Source: Bacteroidales bacterium H3 (GTDB lineage: Bacteria > Bacteroidota > Bacteroidia > Bacteroidales > Muribaculaceae). From it: a stretch of DNA of 64,000 nt. Where the stretch lies: contig DAAN01000014.1 of NCBI GenBank assembly GCA_001701135.1, positions 62,001 to 126,000 of the forward strand. Reading direction: 5' to 3'. Numbering within the stretch: the first letter of the stretch is position 1; each line of letters starts with the position of its first letter. The notes under the pieces are model-generated. The model saw only the letters and a list, made by a program, of their open reading frames with translations. It was not told where the DNA came from and searched no databases. Positions 26,336 through 34,500 of the stretch are shown here, piece after piece. The position numbers and the translations under genes were made by a program.

Positions 26336-27125
26336 CACGTCAGCCATGCGGCCGACCGAGTGCACCGACGAACTGGAACTGTGCGGTTTCCTCGGAGACT
26401 ATGCGTCGCTGCTGTTTGCCTCTGGCTCCACATGTATCAGGCTGGAAAAGAATGTGAAACGCATCGCCGGCGCATGGGGGATGACGGCTGAAATGTCGGT
26501 GTTCCCGCGCCATATCCATCTGACGGTTTCATCTCCCGACGGGCTGCGGCAACGCACCAAGGTGGTCGCGGCTCCCGACGGCCCAGTGTCGTTCAGCATC
26601 AATGCCGCTCTGAGTCGTCTGAGCTGGGACATTCACGACTGCCATCTGCCGCTCGATGCAGCCCGAAGACGCCTGGAGGCCATCAGACACACTCCTCCGA
26701 CCAATAAATGGCTGCTCCCGATGCTGGTGGCACTGGCCAATGCAGGTTTCTGCGGCATATTCCATGGCGATTGGGTCGCGATGGCCGTGGTGGCTGTGGC
26801 AACCTATTTCGGGTTTATCGTCAGGCAGACTATGACAGAGCATAAGATAGATTTCCGCATCACTGTTATTGTGTGTTCGTTTGTGTCGGCGGTGTTAGGC
26901 GCCGGCGACGCTCTGTTTCACCTCGGCGACACCCCCGATGTGGCCGTCAGCACTTCAGTGCTCTATCTTGTGCCGGGCATACCGTTTCTCAATTCTTTCA
27001 GCGACATGATTGACAGGCATTATATTTGTTCATTCGGCAGGCTGATGAACGCGCTGGTGATCACTGCATGTCTCAGTCTCGGCCTGTTCGCCGGTATGAT
27101 GCTCATGCGCCTTAACATGTTCTGA
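26319..27125 (+). CDS. ThrE-type exporter, N-terminal half protein
   Basis: A 268-residue membrane protein of the threonine/serine exporter family (DUF1212, YjjP-like half). The soluble N-terminal part contains CGFLGDYASLLFASGSTCIRLEKNVKRIA; then about five membrane helices, including PMLVALANAGFCGIFHGDW and the family block LVPGIPFLNSFSDMIDRHY. The ATG at 26319, overlapping the preceding small gene, is chosen; 26346 is an alternative. In many bacteria the two ThrE halves are separate proteins that act together to export small amino acids or, in related systems, succinate. The partner half lies 42 bp downstream. Confidence 0.82.
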   Translation: MTLTSDTSAMRPTECTDELELCGFLGDYASLLFASGSTCIRLEKNVKRIAGAWGMTAEMSVFPRHIHLTVSSPDGLRQRTKVVAAPDGPVSFSINAALSRLSWDIHDCHLPLDAARRRLEAIRHTPPTNKWLLPMLVALANAGFCGIFHGDWVAMAVVAVATYFGFIVRQTMTEHKIDFRITVIVCSFVSAVLGAGDALFHLGDTPDVAVSTSVLYLVPGIPFLNSFSDMIDRHYICSFGRLMNALVITACLSLGLFAGMMLMRLNMF

Positions 27126-27167
27126 TATGATGCTGTCTAACGTTTCTGCGGAGAAAAATAATCCATT

Positions 27168-27677
27168 ATGGAAATAATTATAGAATTAATTAAAGATATT
27201 TCATTTTCAGCGATAGCCGCAATCGGTTTTGCCGCTATCAGCAATCCTCCGCGCAAGGCTTATGCCTGGTGTGCCTGTATCGCCGCAGCTGGTCACTCCT
27301 TTCGGTTCCTGCTGACATTGCCACAGGTGGGGATGCACATGGTGGCTGCCACTGCCATTGCGTCTTTCCTTATCGGCATTCTGGCCGTGCTGCTGTCGTC
27401 GCGCTCGAAAGTCCCTGCCGAGACTTTTCTGTTTCCGTCTCTGCTCCCCATGATACCTGGCATTTACGCCTACCGCTGTTTCGGCGGTCTGGTGATGTGC
27501 ATGCTCCATGGCGGCGAGGAGGCTTTCAACCATTATTTCTACATTTTCACTTCGAACGGTCTCAGCTGTTTCTTTATAATCCTTGCCATGACCGTCGGCG
27601 CCACTCTTCCCATCTTCCTGATGCCCCGCATCTCCTTTACGGCCACCAGGCGCTCCTCTGGCTGCCGCTTTTTATGA
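27168..27677 (+). CDS. ThrE-type exporter, C-terminal half protein
   Basis: A 169-residue, almost wholly hydrophobic protein of the DUF3815/YjjB half of the ThrE exporter family, with about five membrane helices. Typical blocks are IGFAAISNPPRKAYAWC near the N-terminus and FLFPSLLPMIPGIYAY in the middle. It should pair with the preceding gene product in the inner membrane. The spacing to that gene is 42 bp. The LysR gene that follows has its own promoter, which overlaps the spacer; whether it regulates this exporter is unknown. Confidence 0.82.
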   Translation: MEIIIELIKDISFSAIAAIGFAAISNPPRKAYAWCACIAAAGHSFRFLLTLPQVGMHMVAATAIASFLIGILAVLLSSRSKVPAETFLFPSLLPMIPGIYAYRCFGGLVMCMLHGGEEAFNHYFYIFTSNGLSCFFIILAMTVGATLPIFLMPRISFTATRRSSGCRFL

Positions 27678-27689
27678 CGGTGCTTCGCG

Positions 27690-27722
27690 TTTGCATGTTG
27701 TGGAAAGAAAATGTTATATTTG
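27690..27722 (+). promoter_or_regulatory. Promoter of the LysR-type gene
   Basis: TTTG (27690-27693), 21 bp, TATATTTG (27715-27722) match the Bacteroidota consensus. The predicted start near 27729 gives a leader of about 30 nt before the ATG at 27759. Confidence 0.7.
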
Positions 27723-27758
27723 CAAAATGATTCATCAAGAAAAATTTTTTGAAGAGAC

Positions 27759-28661
27759 ATGGAACTGCGCCAGTTAAGGTATTTCATCAAGGTGGCTGAA
27801 ACGTTGAGTTTTTCAGAAGCCGCAAAGGCGCTGTTTGTGACGCAAAGCACCCTGTCGCAGCAGATCAAGCAGCTTGAATATGATCTCGACACACTTTTGC
27901 TCGAGCGGTCGAGCCATGGCGTGACGCTGACCGAGGCCGGCAGAGAGTTGCTGCCCTGTGCCCGCCGGGTGGTTGACGACGCCATGCTTTGCCGTCAGCG
28001 GCTCGATGATTTGAAGCAGATTGTCTCAGGCACGCTGAATATCGGTGTCACTTATTCTTTCAGCCCTATACTCACCGAGACGCTTGTGGCTTTCATGAAA
28101 CTCCATTCCGGGGTAAAACTTAATGTCTGCTATAAACCGATGGCAGAATTGATGGAGATGTTGCGGCGACGTGAGGTGGATTTTGTGCTTGCATTCCGTC
28201 CGACTGCCCCGGTGCCCGATGTGGTGTCGCATGTGTTGTTTCAGAATACGCTTTCGGTGATCGTGCCTCCCGAGCACCGGCTCTATGACCACAGCAGGGT
28301 GACTCTTGAGGAACTGTCGGCCTGTGAGCTGGCCCTGCCGTCGCGCGGATTGCAGGCACGCAACGCTCTCGATGCCATTGTAGGCCGTTACAACCTGCAT
28401 CTCGATGTGCGTGTGGAACTCAATGAAGTAAACATACTTCTGAAACTCATAAGGCAGTGCCATCTTGCCACAGTTCTGGCCGATGCCACCATAGAGGATG
28501 TGCAGGGAGTGCGTGCCATTCCTCTCGATGTGCCTGAAAGTGAGATGGAGGGATGTGTGCACTCACTGCGCGACACATATCACAAGCATGCGATGACAGA
28601 GTTTTTGAAAATGCTCAATGATTCCCTGGCGGTGCGTGCGCGGGTCAGCGGATGGTTCTGA
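27759..28661 (+). CDS. LysR-family transcriptional regulator
   Basis: A 300-residue LysR-type regulator. The N-terminal winged helix (residues 1-60) has MELRQLRYFIKVAETLSFSEAAKALFVTQSTLSQQIKQLE, a textbook family start; the effector-binding domain spans about 90-295 (GTLNIGVTYSFSPILTETL ... DFVLAFRP). The sequence is closest by eye to the CynR/CbbR-like group, but the effector cannot be named. LysR proteins usually control a neighbouring gene; here the candidates are the ThrE pair upstream on the same strand or its own gene. It converges on the porin gene with only 12 bp between stops and no clear terminator. Confidence 0.9.
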   Translation: MELRQLRYFIKVAETLSFSEAAKALFVTQSTLSQQIKQLEYDLDTLLLERSSHGVTLTEAGRELLPCARRVVDDAMLCRQRLDDLKQIVSGTLNIGVTYSFSPILTETLVAFMKLHSGVKLNVCYKPMAELMEMLRRREVDFVLAFRPTAPVPDVVSHVLFQNTLSVIVPPEHRLYDHSRVTLEELSACELALPSRGLQARNALDAIVGRYNLHLDVRVELNEVNILLKLIRQCHLATVLADATIEDVQGVRAIPLDVPESEMEGCVHSLRDTYHKHAMTEFLKMLNDSLAVRARVSGWF

Positions 28662-28673
28662 CGGCAGAGTCGG

Positions 28674-30665
28674 TCAGTTGGCGAAGTCGATGGAGAGACC
28701 GAGCTGGAAGCGGCGCGGATTCATGGGGTAGTGAGGCATCGAGAAATAGTTGTCGCCGGTCAGACCCTGATTGATGTGCGACATCATCAGGTAGAATGTG
28801 GTTTTGGACAGGCGGCAATTTAGATATAGGTTCATGAAGGGGTAGTTGCCGATTTTTACAGGCGCCTCATCACCGGGGGTGTTATAGTTGTAGAACTGCA
28901 TTGTGGCAGGCTGGAACCCAACAGCGCGATAGCGGGTGAAATAGGAGCAATCCAACCCGAACTGCAGCCGCAGCGTGGCTATGCGGAATGTGAGATACAT
29001 GTTGGAATACAACGTGAGCTGCGGCAGGGGGATGATGTTTTCGTCGGATGATTTCTGATATGTGACACGGTTTTCCCAGCTGAATGCTCCGGCATGGAGA
29101 TCCTGCCTGAGGGTCGCGGAGAATACCTGCACCGAGCCGCCGTGCTGGCATGGGAGCGAGGCGGAGTCGAACCACAGAGCATTCTGAATGTTTTCCACAC
29201 CGGCCTCGAAATGTGTGCGGGTCCAGGGAATAGAGATAGAACCGCCTACGCGGAAAGTGCGTGTTTTCGAAAAATCGTTGTTCCAGACAAAGTGGTTCGA
29301 GAGAAAGTGTTGCAGGAACCACGGCGCCGATACATTGGTGAATTTCCCGCGGGCGGCAATGTTCACGGTGTCGCCGAATAGGGGAATGCGGGTGGTGATG
29401 CCGCCATCGATTTTGATTTCACCAACGGCATCGCCTACGAGACCGAATTCGGCTGTCGCGTCGTAGTTTAGAATCCTGCCCTGCTGCTTGGTGAGCTGGC
29501 CGCCCACCCACATCAGGTCCTGTTTACCCGTGCCTTTCAATATGGGTGCAGTCACAGGCTCGGTGATCTCCCACGCAGCCGGGTCATCGGGATCAACCTC
29601 AGGCACGGGGAGCAGAGTCTCCATGCTGTAACGACGGATCTCATATGTGGCGAACAGTGCAAGGCCGGCCTTGGCCCATTTGTTGAAACCTTCGAGAAGC
29701 GAAATGCCCAATGTGTTGCGCAGGCTCCAGTAGCGCTGGTTGTCGTTGGTGAGGGCGGGATTAAACCTGGTGTTGTCCCAAAATGACTGGTTCTGCTTCC
29801 AGTCGTTGTTCTGGAAACGGTGGCGACCGTCGTTGTATTTTAGCGTGTAGATGATGGAGGTGACGGGCACGAGATGCTCCACCACGGTGGTGTCGTTGAT
29901 GCGTTCCTCCTCGTAGAAACCGATTTTATATCGGCCGTTGAAATAGAACTCGCCACCTCTTGTGCGGTTCTGCGCATCGGTCAGAACGGTAGGAATCTGC
30001 TTGTAGTTCACCGAGTTCTGTCCTCCCTGCACTTCGGCGGGGTCGGTGATGTAGAGATCGTCGGTGATGCCTCCGTTTTCTTGCGAAGTGAGGGCGTAGT
30101 GCGAGCCGTAGGTCTGGAATTCGAAACGTTCGCCGGTGTAAGAGGCCGACAGCCCCCAGTTGAGGTCCTTGGCAGCCTGATTGGCATATATTCCTTTGGA
30201 ATAGAGATAGTCGATCATAGCCCCGAACTGCAACCGCTTGCCGGCGTTGCCCGAAAAAGTGAGCGTCAGGGCGTCCTGCCCGTTATCCTTGCCTCCGCCG
30301 AAACTGTAGCCGAGCAGAGTCATGGGTATGCGGGTGTTGTAGAATTTCTGTGTGGATTCGGAGGGGAGATACTGGCTGATGGGGTCGCGGAACATGAATT
30401 CCGACACAGGTTTGCGGTCGAAATATATCATGTTGTAACCTTCGGCGCAGTAGTTGCCGGTGGCAGCCCAGGCGGGTGAGAATGCTGTCTGAGGCACGTA
30501 GCCGCGGCTATAATTGAGATAAAGGGTGTCGATGGTGGCCGGTTCGCGCAGACCCAGAGGCGGTTTGAGGCTCCAGGCGTAGGATGGCGCGAGCCGGGGC
30601 TCGGCGGCGTGGGTCGACATAGTAAAGCTCATGACCGCCGCGAGGACGGCCATGAGCATTATCAT
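28674..30665 (-). CDS. Putative outer-membrane porin
   Basis: A 663-residue outer-membrane protein resembling the Bacteroidota putative porin family (Porin_10-like). I start at the ATG at 30665 because it gives a signal peptide (MIMLMAVLAAVMSFTMSTHA); the longer frame would run back through prs. After an N-terminal segment (AEPRLAPSYAWSLKPPLG) the sequence is dominated by alternating aromatic/polar strands (YNTRIPMTLLGYSFGGGKDN, RLQFGAMIDYLYS, FRVGGSISIPWTRTHFEAGVEN) ending in a terminal Phe-containing strand (RRFQLGLSIDFAN), typical of a beta barrel. The transported solute is unknown. It lies 56 bp downstream of prs and may be cotranscribed. Confidence 0.72.
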   Translation of the reverse strand: MIMLMAVLAAVMSFTMSTHAAEPRLAPSYAWSLKPPLGLREPATIDTLYLNYSRGYVPQTAFSPAWAATGNYCAEGYNMIYFDRKPVSEFMFRDPISQYLPSESTQKFYNTRIPMTLLGYSFGGGKDNGQDALTLTFSGNAGKRLQFGAMIDYLYSKGIYANQAAKDLNWGLSASYTGERFEFQTYGSHYALTSQENGGITDDLYITDPAEVQGGQNSVNYKQIPTVLTDAQNRTRGGEFYFNGRYKIGFYEEERINDTTVVEHLVPVTSIIYTLKYNDGRHRFQNNDWKQNQSFWDNTRFNPALTNDNQRYWSLRNTLGISLLEGFNKWAKAGLALFATYEIRRYSMETLLPVPEVDPDDPAAWEITEPVTAPILKGTGKQDLMWVGGQLTKQQGRILNYDATAEFGLVGDAVGEIKIDGGITTRIPLFGDTVNIAARGKFTNVSAPWFLQHFLSNHFVWNNDFSKTRTFRVGGSISIPWTRTHFEAGVENIQNALWFDSASLPCQHGGSVQVFSATLRQDLHAGAFSWENRVTYQKSSDENIIPLPQLTLYSNMYLTFRIATLRLQFGLDCSYFTRYRAVGFQPATMQFYNYNTPGDEAPVKIGNYPFMNLYLNCRLSKTTFYLMMSHINQGLTGDNYFSMPHYPMNPRRFQLGLSIDFAN

Positions 30666-30696
30666 TCGGTTGCTGCGTGAGCTTGCTGTCAAGAGA

Positions 30697-30736
30697 GAAT
30701 CAGATAAGATACTGACGGGAATCAGATAAGATACTG
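30697..30736. repeat. 22-bp tandem duplication at the 3' end of prs
   Basis: GAATCAGATAAGATACTG occurs at 30697-30714 and 30719-30736, a perfect 18-bp direct repeat with 22-bp period. The right copy contains the prs stop codon and last codons; the left copy is in the spacer before the porin gene. Confidence 0.85.
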
Positions 30737-31663
30737 CGAGGAGATTGACTCGTTGTTGTGGACACGGCGGATGGTGTCGGCAAACATCTTGGCCACGGAA
30801 ATCACTGTTGCCTTCTTGCACTCGCGACGCAGGGGCACTGAGTTGGAGAAGATGATTTCGGTGAGGCCGCACTTCTCGATGCGTTCGGTGGCGGGATCGC
30901 TCATGATGGCGTGCGATGCGAGCGCGCGGACCGATTTGGCACCTTCGGCGAGCATGAGGTCGGCGGCTTTGGTGATTGTGCCGGCGGTATCGACCATGTC
31001 GTCGATAAGAATAACGTTTTTATCTTTTACGTCGCCGATGACGGTCATGTTGGCCACCACGTTGGCTTTGGCGCGCTGTTTATGGCAGAGCACCAGGGGC
31101 ACGTTGAGATATTTTGCGTAGTTGTTGGCTCGTTTGGCACCGCCCACGTCGGGAGTTGCGATCACCAGGTCGGGGAGGTTGAGCTTCTTGATGTATGGGA
31201 GAAAGACGGTGGAGGCGTAGAGGTGATCCAGAGGCACGTTGAAGAATCCCTGAATCTGGTCGGCGTGGAGGTCCATGGTGATCAGACGGTCGACACCGGC
31301 AGCCACGAGCAGATCGCTGACGAGTTTGGCCGCGATTGACACACGGGGTTTGTCCTTACGGTCCTGGCGTGCCCAGCCGAAGTAGGGAATCACGGCGATA
31401 ATCGACTTGGCCGAGGCGCGCTTGGCTGCGTCGATCATAAGCAGCAGTTCCATGAGGTTATCGCAGTTGGGGAATGTGGACTGCACGAGATAGACCTCGC
31501 AGCCACGGATAGATTCTTCGTATGATACTTCAAATTCCCCGTCGGCGAAATGGAGAATGTTCATCTTGCCGAGTTCGATGCCGAGTTCCTTGCAGATTTC
31601 TTCTGCCATGTAGCGCGACTTGGTGCCTGAGAATACCTTGATAGGCGGTAACATAGGATTCAT
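30722..31663 (-). CDS. prs: Ribose-phosphate pyrophosphokinase
   Basis: Makes PRPP from ribose 5-phosphate and ATP, the entry to purine, pyrimidine, His, Trp and NAD synthesis. The protein has 313 residues, normal length. Family blocks are KVFSGTKSRYMAEEI, NILHFADGEFEVSYEESIRG, IIAVIPYFGWARQDRKDKPR (the flexible loop with catalytic Lys/Arg), MDLHADQIQGFF (metal site) and the PRPP loop VILIDDMVDTAGT. An ATG three codons downstream is an alternative start. It has its own promoter, overlapping the end of the GH13 gene. The window also encodes purH, which uses a product of the PRPP-dependent pathway, but about 9 kb away. Confidence 0.96.
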   Translation of the reverse strand: MNPMLPPIKVFSGTKSRYMAEEICKELGIELGKMNILHFADGEFEVSYEESIRGCEVYLVQSTFPNCDNLMELLLMIDAAKRASAKSIIAVIPYFGWARQDRKDKPRVSIAAKLVSDLLVAAGVDRLITMDLHADQIQGFFNVPLDHLYASTVFLPYIKKLNLPDLVIATPDVGGAKRANNYAKYLNVPLVLCHKQRAKANVVANMTVIGDVKDKNVILIDDMVDTAGTITKAADLMLAEGAKSVRALASHAIMSDPATERIEKCGLTEIIFSNSVPLRRECKKATVISVAKMFADTIRRVHNNESISSQYLI

Positions 31664-31691
31664 AAGTGATATGAGCTTGTAAATGGTGTTG

Positions 31692-31724
31692 CAAAGTTAG
31701 AAATTATTTGTCAGCCTGACAAAT
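31692..31724 (-). promoter_or_regulatory. prs promoter overlapped by a 19-bp palindrome
   Basis: On the minus strand TTTG (complement of 31720-31723), 20 bp, TAACTTTG (complement of 31692-31699) form a consensus promoter. The perfect palindrome ATTTGTCAGCCTGACAAAT (31706-31724) covers the -33 box and most of the spacer, the position of a typical repressor operator. The palindrome also encodes the last residues of the GH13 protein. Confidence 0.7.
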
Positions 31725-33581
31725 ATTTTTACTGCATCGGAGTGCCGAGAATTTCCAGGCCACCGCTCCCCAAGGCCCGATGTGTGTGACGAAGGGGGCT
31801 TCGGCCGAAACTGTCACGTCGTCGCGCCGCCCCGATATGAGTTCTTTCGCCTTTTTGCGGCCGGGACGTATGTCATACATGCCCAAAGCCAGCTCGGGGA
31901 TGTTGATGCTTGCCTGGCATGCTTCAGCCGAGAAGTTCACGGCCACGAGAATCACCTCGTCATCTTTGTGGCGCAGGAAGGCATACTGACGGTGGGGATT
32001 GAAACCGGGATTGCCGAAATTGACATACATCAGGTCGAAAAATTCGCCGCAGCGGAATGCTTTCTCGTTGTTGATGAGTTTGAGTATATGGGCGTAGATG
32101 GCGCGCAGGTCTTTCTCCACACTCGACAGGGGCGCTCCGTCGGCTTTGCCTCCGTTGAGCCAGCGGCGCACGGTGCTTACCGACCAATAGTCGAAGATGG
32201 TGGTGCGGCCGTCGTGTCCCGAGAAGCCTTCGGCATCGCATCCGCGCTCTCCCAGCTCCTGTCCGAAATAGATCATATAGGGGCCGGTGCCCATCATTGT
32301 GCCGGTGACGAGCGACGGGAGCACTTTGTGGGCGTCGCCTGCATATTCGGGCGATGCGAAGCGCTGTTCGTCGTGGTTCTCGAGGAAGTTGAGCAGATGG
32401 GGCGCCAGGCCGTCGGTACGCTGCCAGCAGTCGGTGATTTTGGCGGCAGATACGTTGTGGCACTGCACGGCACGGAGGGTGTCGTAGAGACTCACCTTGT
32501 CGTAGAGATAGTCGAAGTGGCCGCGGGTGATGAACTCGCGGTATTGGTTTGTATCGTAGATTTCGGCGATGAATACAATCGAGGGGTAGTCGGCCTTGAC
32601 CTGGGGTATGGCCCATTCCCAGAATTCCACAGGCACCATGAACACCATGTCGCAACGGAAGCCGTCGATCCCTTTCGAGGCCCAGTAGCGCAGGATGTGG
32701 AGCATTTTGAACCATGTTGGCGGGATGGGGTCGAAGTGGCGCGAGCCGTCGCCATAGTCCACGCCGTAGTTCAGTTTCACGGTCTCGTACCAGTCGTTGC
32801 GCGACGGGAATGCGTTGAAGCAGTCGTTGCCCGACGCTTTGGCTGGGAACTCCACATATCCGTCGATGTCGAACTGCGGAGAGAACTGCTGGCGGGGGAT
32901 ATAATAGAAATTGTTTGTGGCTTTGAAGAAGCAGGTGATGTCGTCGCCCTGCCCGAGGTCCTCGATGCCTGCCGGGGCGGCGTCGCTGTGATAGCGGCGG
33001 GCCACATGGTTTGGCACGAAGTCGATGATTACTTTCATCCCTTCGGCATGGGTGCGCTCCACGAGCTGTCGGAATTCGTCCATGCGGTGCGGCACGTCGA
33101 CGGCCACGTCGGGGTCGATGTCGTAGTAGTCGCTGATGGCGTAGGGCGAGCCTGCCTTGCCTTTCACCACAGCCGGATTATCGGGTGTGATGCCGTAGCG
33201 CGAATAGCCGGTGGCATGGGCATGCTCGATTATGCCGGTGTACCACACGGCATTCACGCCGAGACTTTTGATGGCCCGGAGCACGCGGGGAGTGATCTGG
33301 TTGAGCTTTCCGCAGCCGTTGCGGTCGATGTCGCCGTCGGGCACCAGGTCGTCGTTGATGTTGGAAAACAGACGTGGCAGCATCTGGTAGATTACCAGTC
33401 GTTCGGGACATGGACCTGAGGGAAGACAGAGTTTCTCGGCTGATTTCAATGCCTTGCGACTCTCTTTCTTTTGAAGTTTGAGCATGTTCTGGGCCTCGGT
33501 GGCGGGTGGCACCGCAGTGGATTTAACCGAGGTCAGTGGCTGTTTGTCGGAATCGGGAGTGTTGTGCTGTGTCTGTGACAT
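31704..33581 (-). CDS. Cytoplasmic GH13 alpha-amylase-family enzyme
   Basis: A 625-residue GH13 glycoside hydrolase. The TIM-barrel motifs are intact: region I VIIDFVPNHV, region II GFRCDMVFM with nucleophile Asp311, region III FIAEIYD with acid/base Glu340, region IV FLENHDEQR with Asp404. There is no signal peptide, and the N-terminal 50 residues are a polar, Lys-rich extension, so it is likely cytoplasmic and acts on stored glycogen or imported maltodextrins. A C-terminal beta domain (about 530-615) is present. It starts 30 bp after the patatin-like gene and could be the tail of the rod-shape operon. The subfamily and exact reaction are not clear. Confidence 0.88.
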   Translation of the reverse strand: MSQTQHNTPDSDKQPLTSVKSTAVPPATEAQNMLKLQKKESRKALKSAEKLCLPSGPCPERLVIYQMLPRLFSNINDDLVPDGDIDRNGCGKLNQITPRVLRAIKSLGVNAVWYTGIIEHAHATGYSRYGITPDNPAVVKGKAGSPYAISDYYDIDPDVAVDVPHRMDEFRQLVERTHAEGMKVIIDFVPNHVARRYHSDAAPAGIEDLGQGDDITCFFKATNNFYYIPRQQFSPQFDIDGYVEFPAKASGNDCFNAFPSRNDWYETVKLNYGVDYGDGSRHFDPIPPTWFKMLHILRYWASKGIDGFRCDMVFMVPVEFWEWAIPQVKADYPSIVFIAEIYDTNQYREFITRGHFDYLYDKVSLYDTLRAVQCHNVSAAKITDCWQRTDGLAPHLLNFLENHDEQRFASPEYAGDAHKVLPSLVTGTMMGTGPYMIYFGQELGERGCDAEGFSGHDGRTTIFDYWSVSTVRRWLNGGKADGAPLSSVEKDLRAIYAHILKLINNEKAFRCGEFFDLMYVNFGNPGFNPHRQYAFLRHKDDEVILVAVNFSAEACQASINIPELALGMYDIRPGRKKAKELISGRRDDVTVSAEAPFVTHIGPWGAVAWKFSALRCSKNICQADK

Positions 33582-33611
33582 GGTTGGATTATCGGAGGGA
33601 AAGTTGATTGG

Positions 33612-34436
33612 TCAGAGGTCGGGGTTTTCGGTCAGCCATTGCCTGATGGCCTTGTGCGCCGCAGCATAGCCGCTGAGAAAGACCTTCTGAATATCTTTTA
33701 GGTTAAAGACTTGATAAGCTGCGATTTCGGGAGTCTGAATCACGAGATCGCAGATGTTCATGTCATTTATTTGGTTTGATTTGGCCATGAGATTATAGCT
33801 GCGCATGGCCACGCTCATTATCGTGTGCTTTGTATGGCCGTTGGTCAGAGGCGAGCAGTTGATGCCGATAAGTTTGCGGCATTTGTCGCGGATGGCCCAT
33901 GCCGGAAGATTCCGGAGCACGCCGCCGTCGACATAATATGTGCCGCCGATTTTCACCGGTTGAAATACCACGGGGATGGAGCATGATGCGGCCACCATAT
34001 CGCCAAGCGGACCTTCGTGAAACTCGGCGTGGACGCCGTTGTCAATGTCGGTGACGCCGATATATGTGGGTATACGGAGTTTTTCCAGGCGATTCACGCC
34101 CGTGTTTTTCACCAGAAATTTACGCAGACCGTCGAGTTTGAACAGTCCCCCGCCGTCGCGGATTGCCAGAGATGCGAAATCGGTGAATTTTTTTTCAGCG
34201 AACAAGGGTACGACTTCGTCGAGCGGCACACCGGCTGAGAAAAGTGTGGCAGCCATGGCGCCTGCCGAGACTCCCGCGATAATGTCGGGCTGCAGCCCCA
34301 CTTCGGTAATAGCCTTCAGGGCGCCTATATGGGCAAACCCGCGGGCACCTCCACCGCTGAGGCAGATGCCCAGCCTGTAGGGCCGCGTGTCGGTGTTGCT
34401 GTTCCTGTCGAAAAATCGTGGAAGCGAAAGTTGCAT
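33612..34436 (-). CDS. Patatin-like phospholipase
   Basis: A 274-residue serine acyl hydrolase of the patatin/RssA type. The start at 34436 (MQLSLPRFFDRN) is preferred; the longer frame overlaps rodA. The oxyanion-hole block GGGARG (28-33), the nucleophile elbow GVSAG with Ser57, and the catalytic Asp170 in VDGG form the complete Ser-Asp dyad. No signal peptide is visible, so it should work in the cytoplasm or at the inner leaflet. It lies 64 bp after rodA in the same direction. A role in lipid turnover is the family expectation; the substrate is unknown. Confidence 0.88.
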   Translation of the reverse strand: MQLSLPRFFDRNSNTDTRPYRLGICLSGGGARGFAHIGALKAITEVGLQPDIIAGVSAGAMAATLFSAGVPLDEVVPLFAEKKFTDFASLAIRDGGGLFKLDGLRKFLVKNTGVNRLEKLRIPTYIGVTDIDNGVHAEFHEGPLGDMVAASCSIPVVFQPVKIGGTYYVDGGVLRNLPAWAIRDKCRKLIGINCSPLTNGHTKHTIMSVAMRSYNLMAKSNQINDMNICDLVIQTPEIAAYQVFNLKDIQKVFLSGYAAAHKAIRQWLTENPDL

Positions 34437-34500
34437 GATAGGGAACTCCTGAGAAATATGGAGCAAAATTAGCAAAATTATTCTATAGCTGCAATAGGAA

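Noticed and set aside
31782..33419. 545-codon open frame on the plus strand
   Set aside because: It is wholly antisense to the GH13 gene, whose catalytic motifs are all intact; the frame is a by-product of GC-rich codon use.
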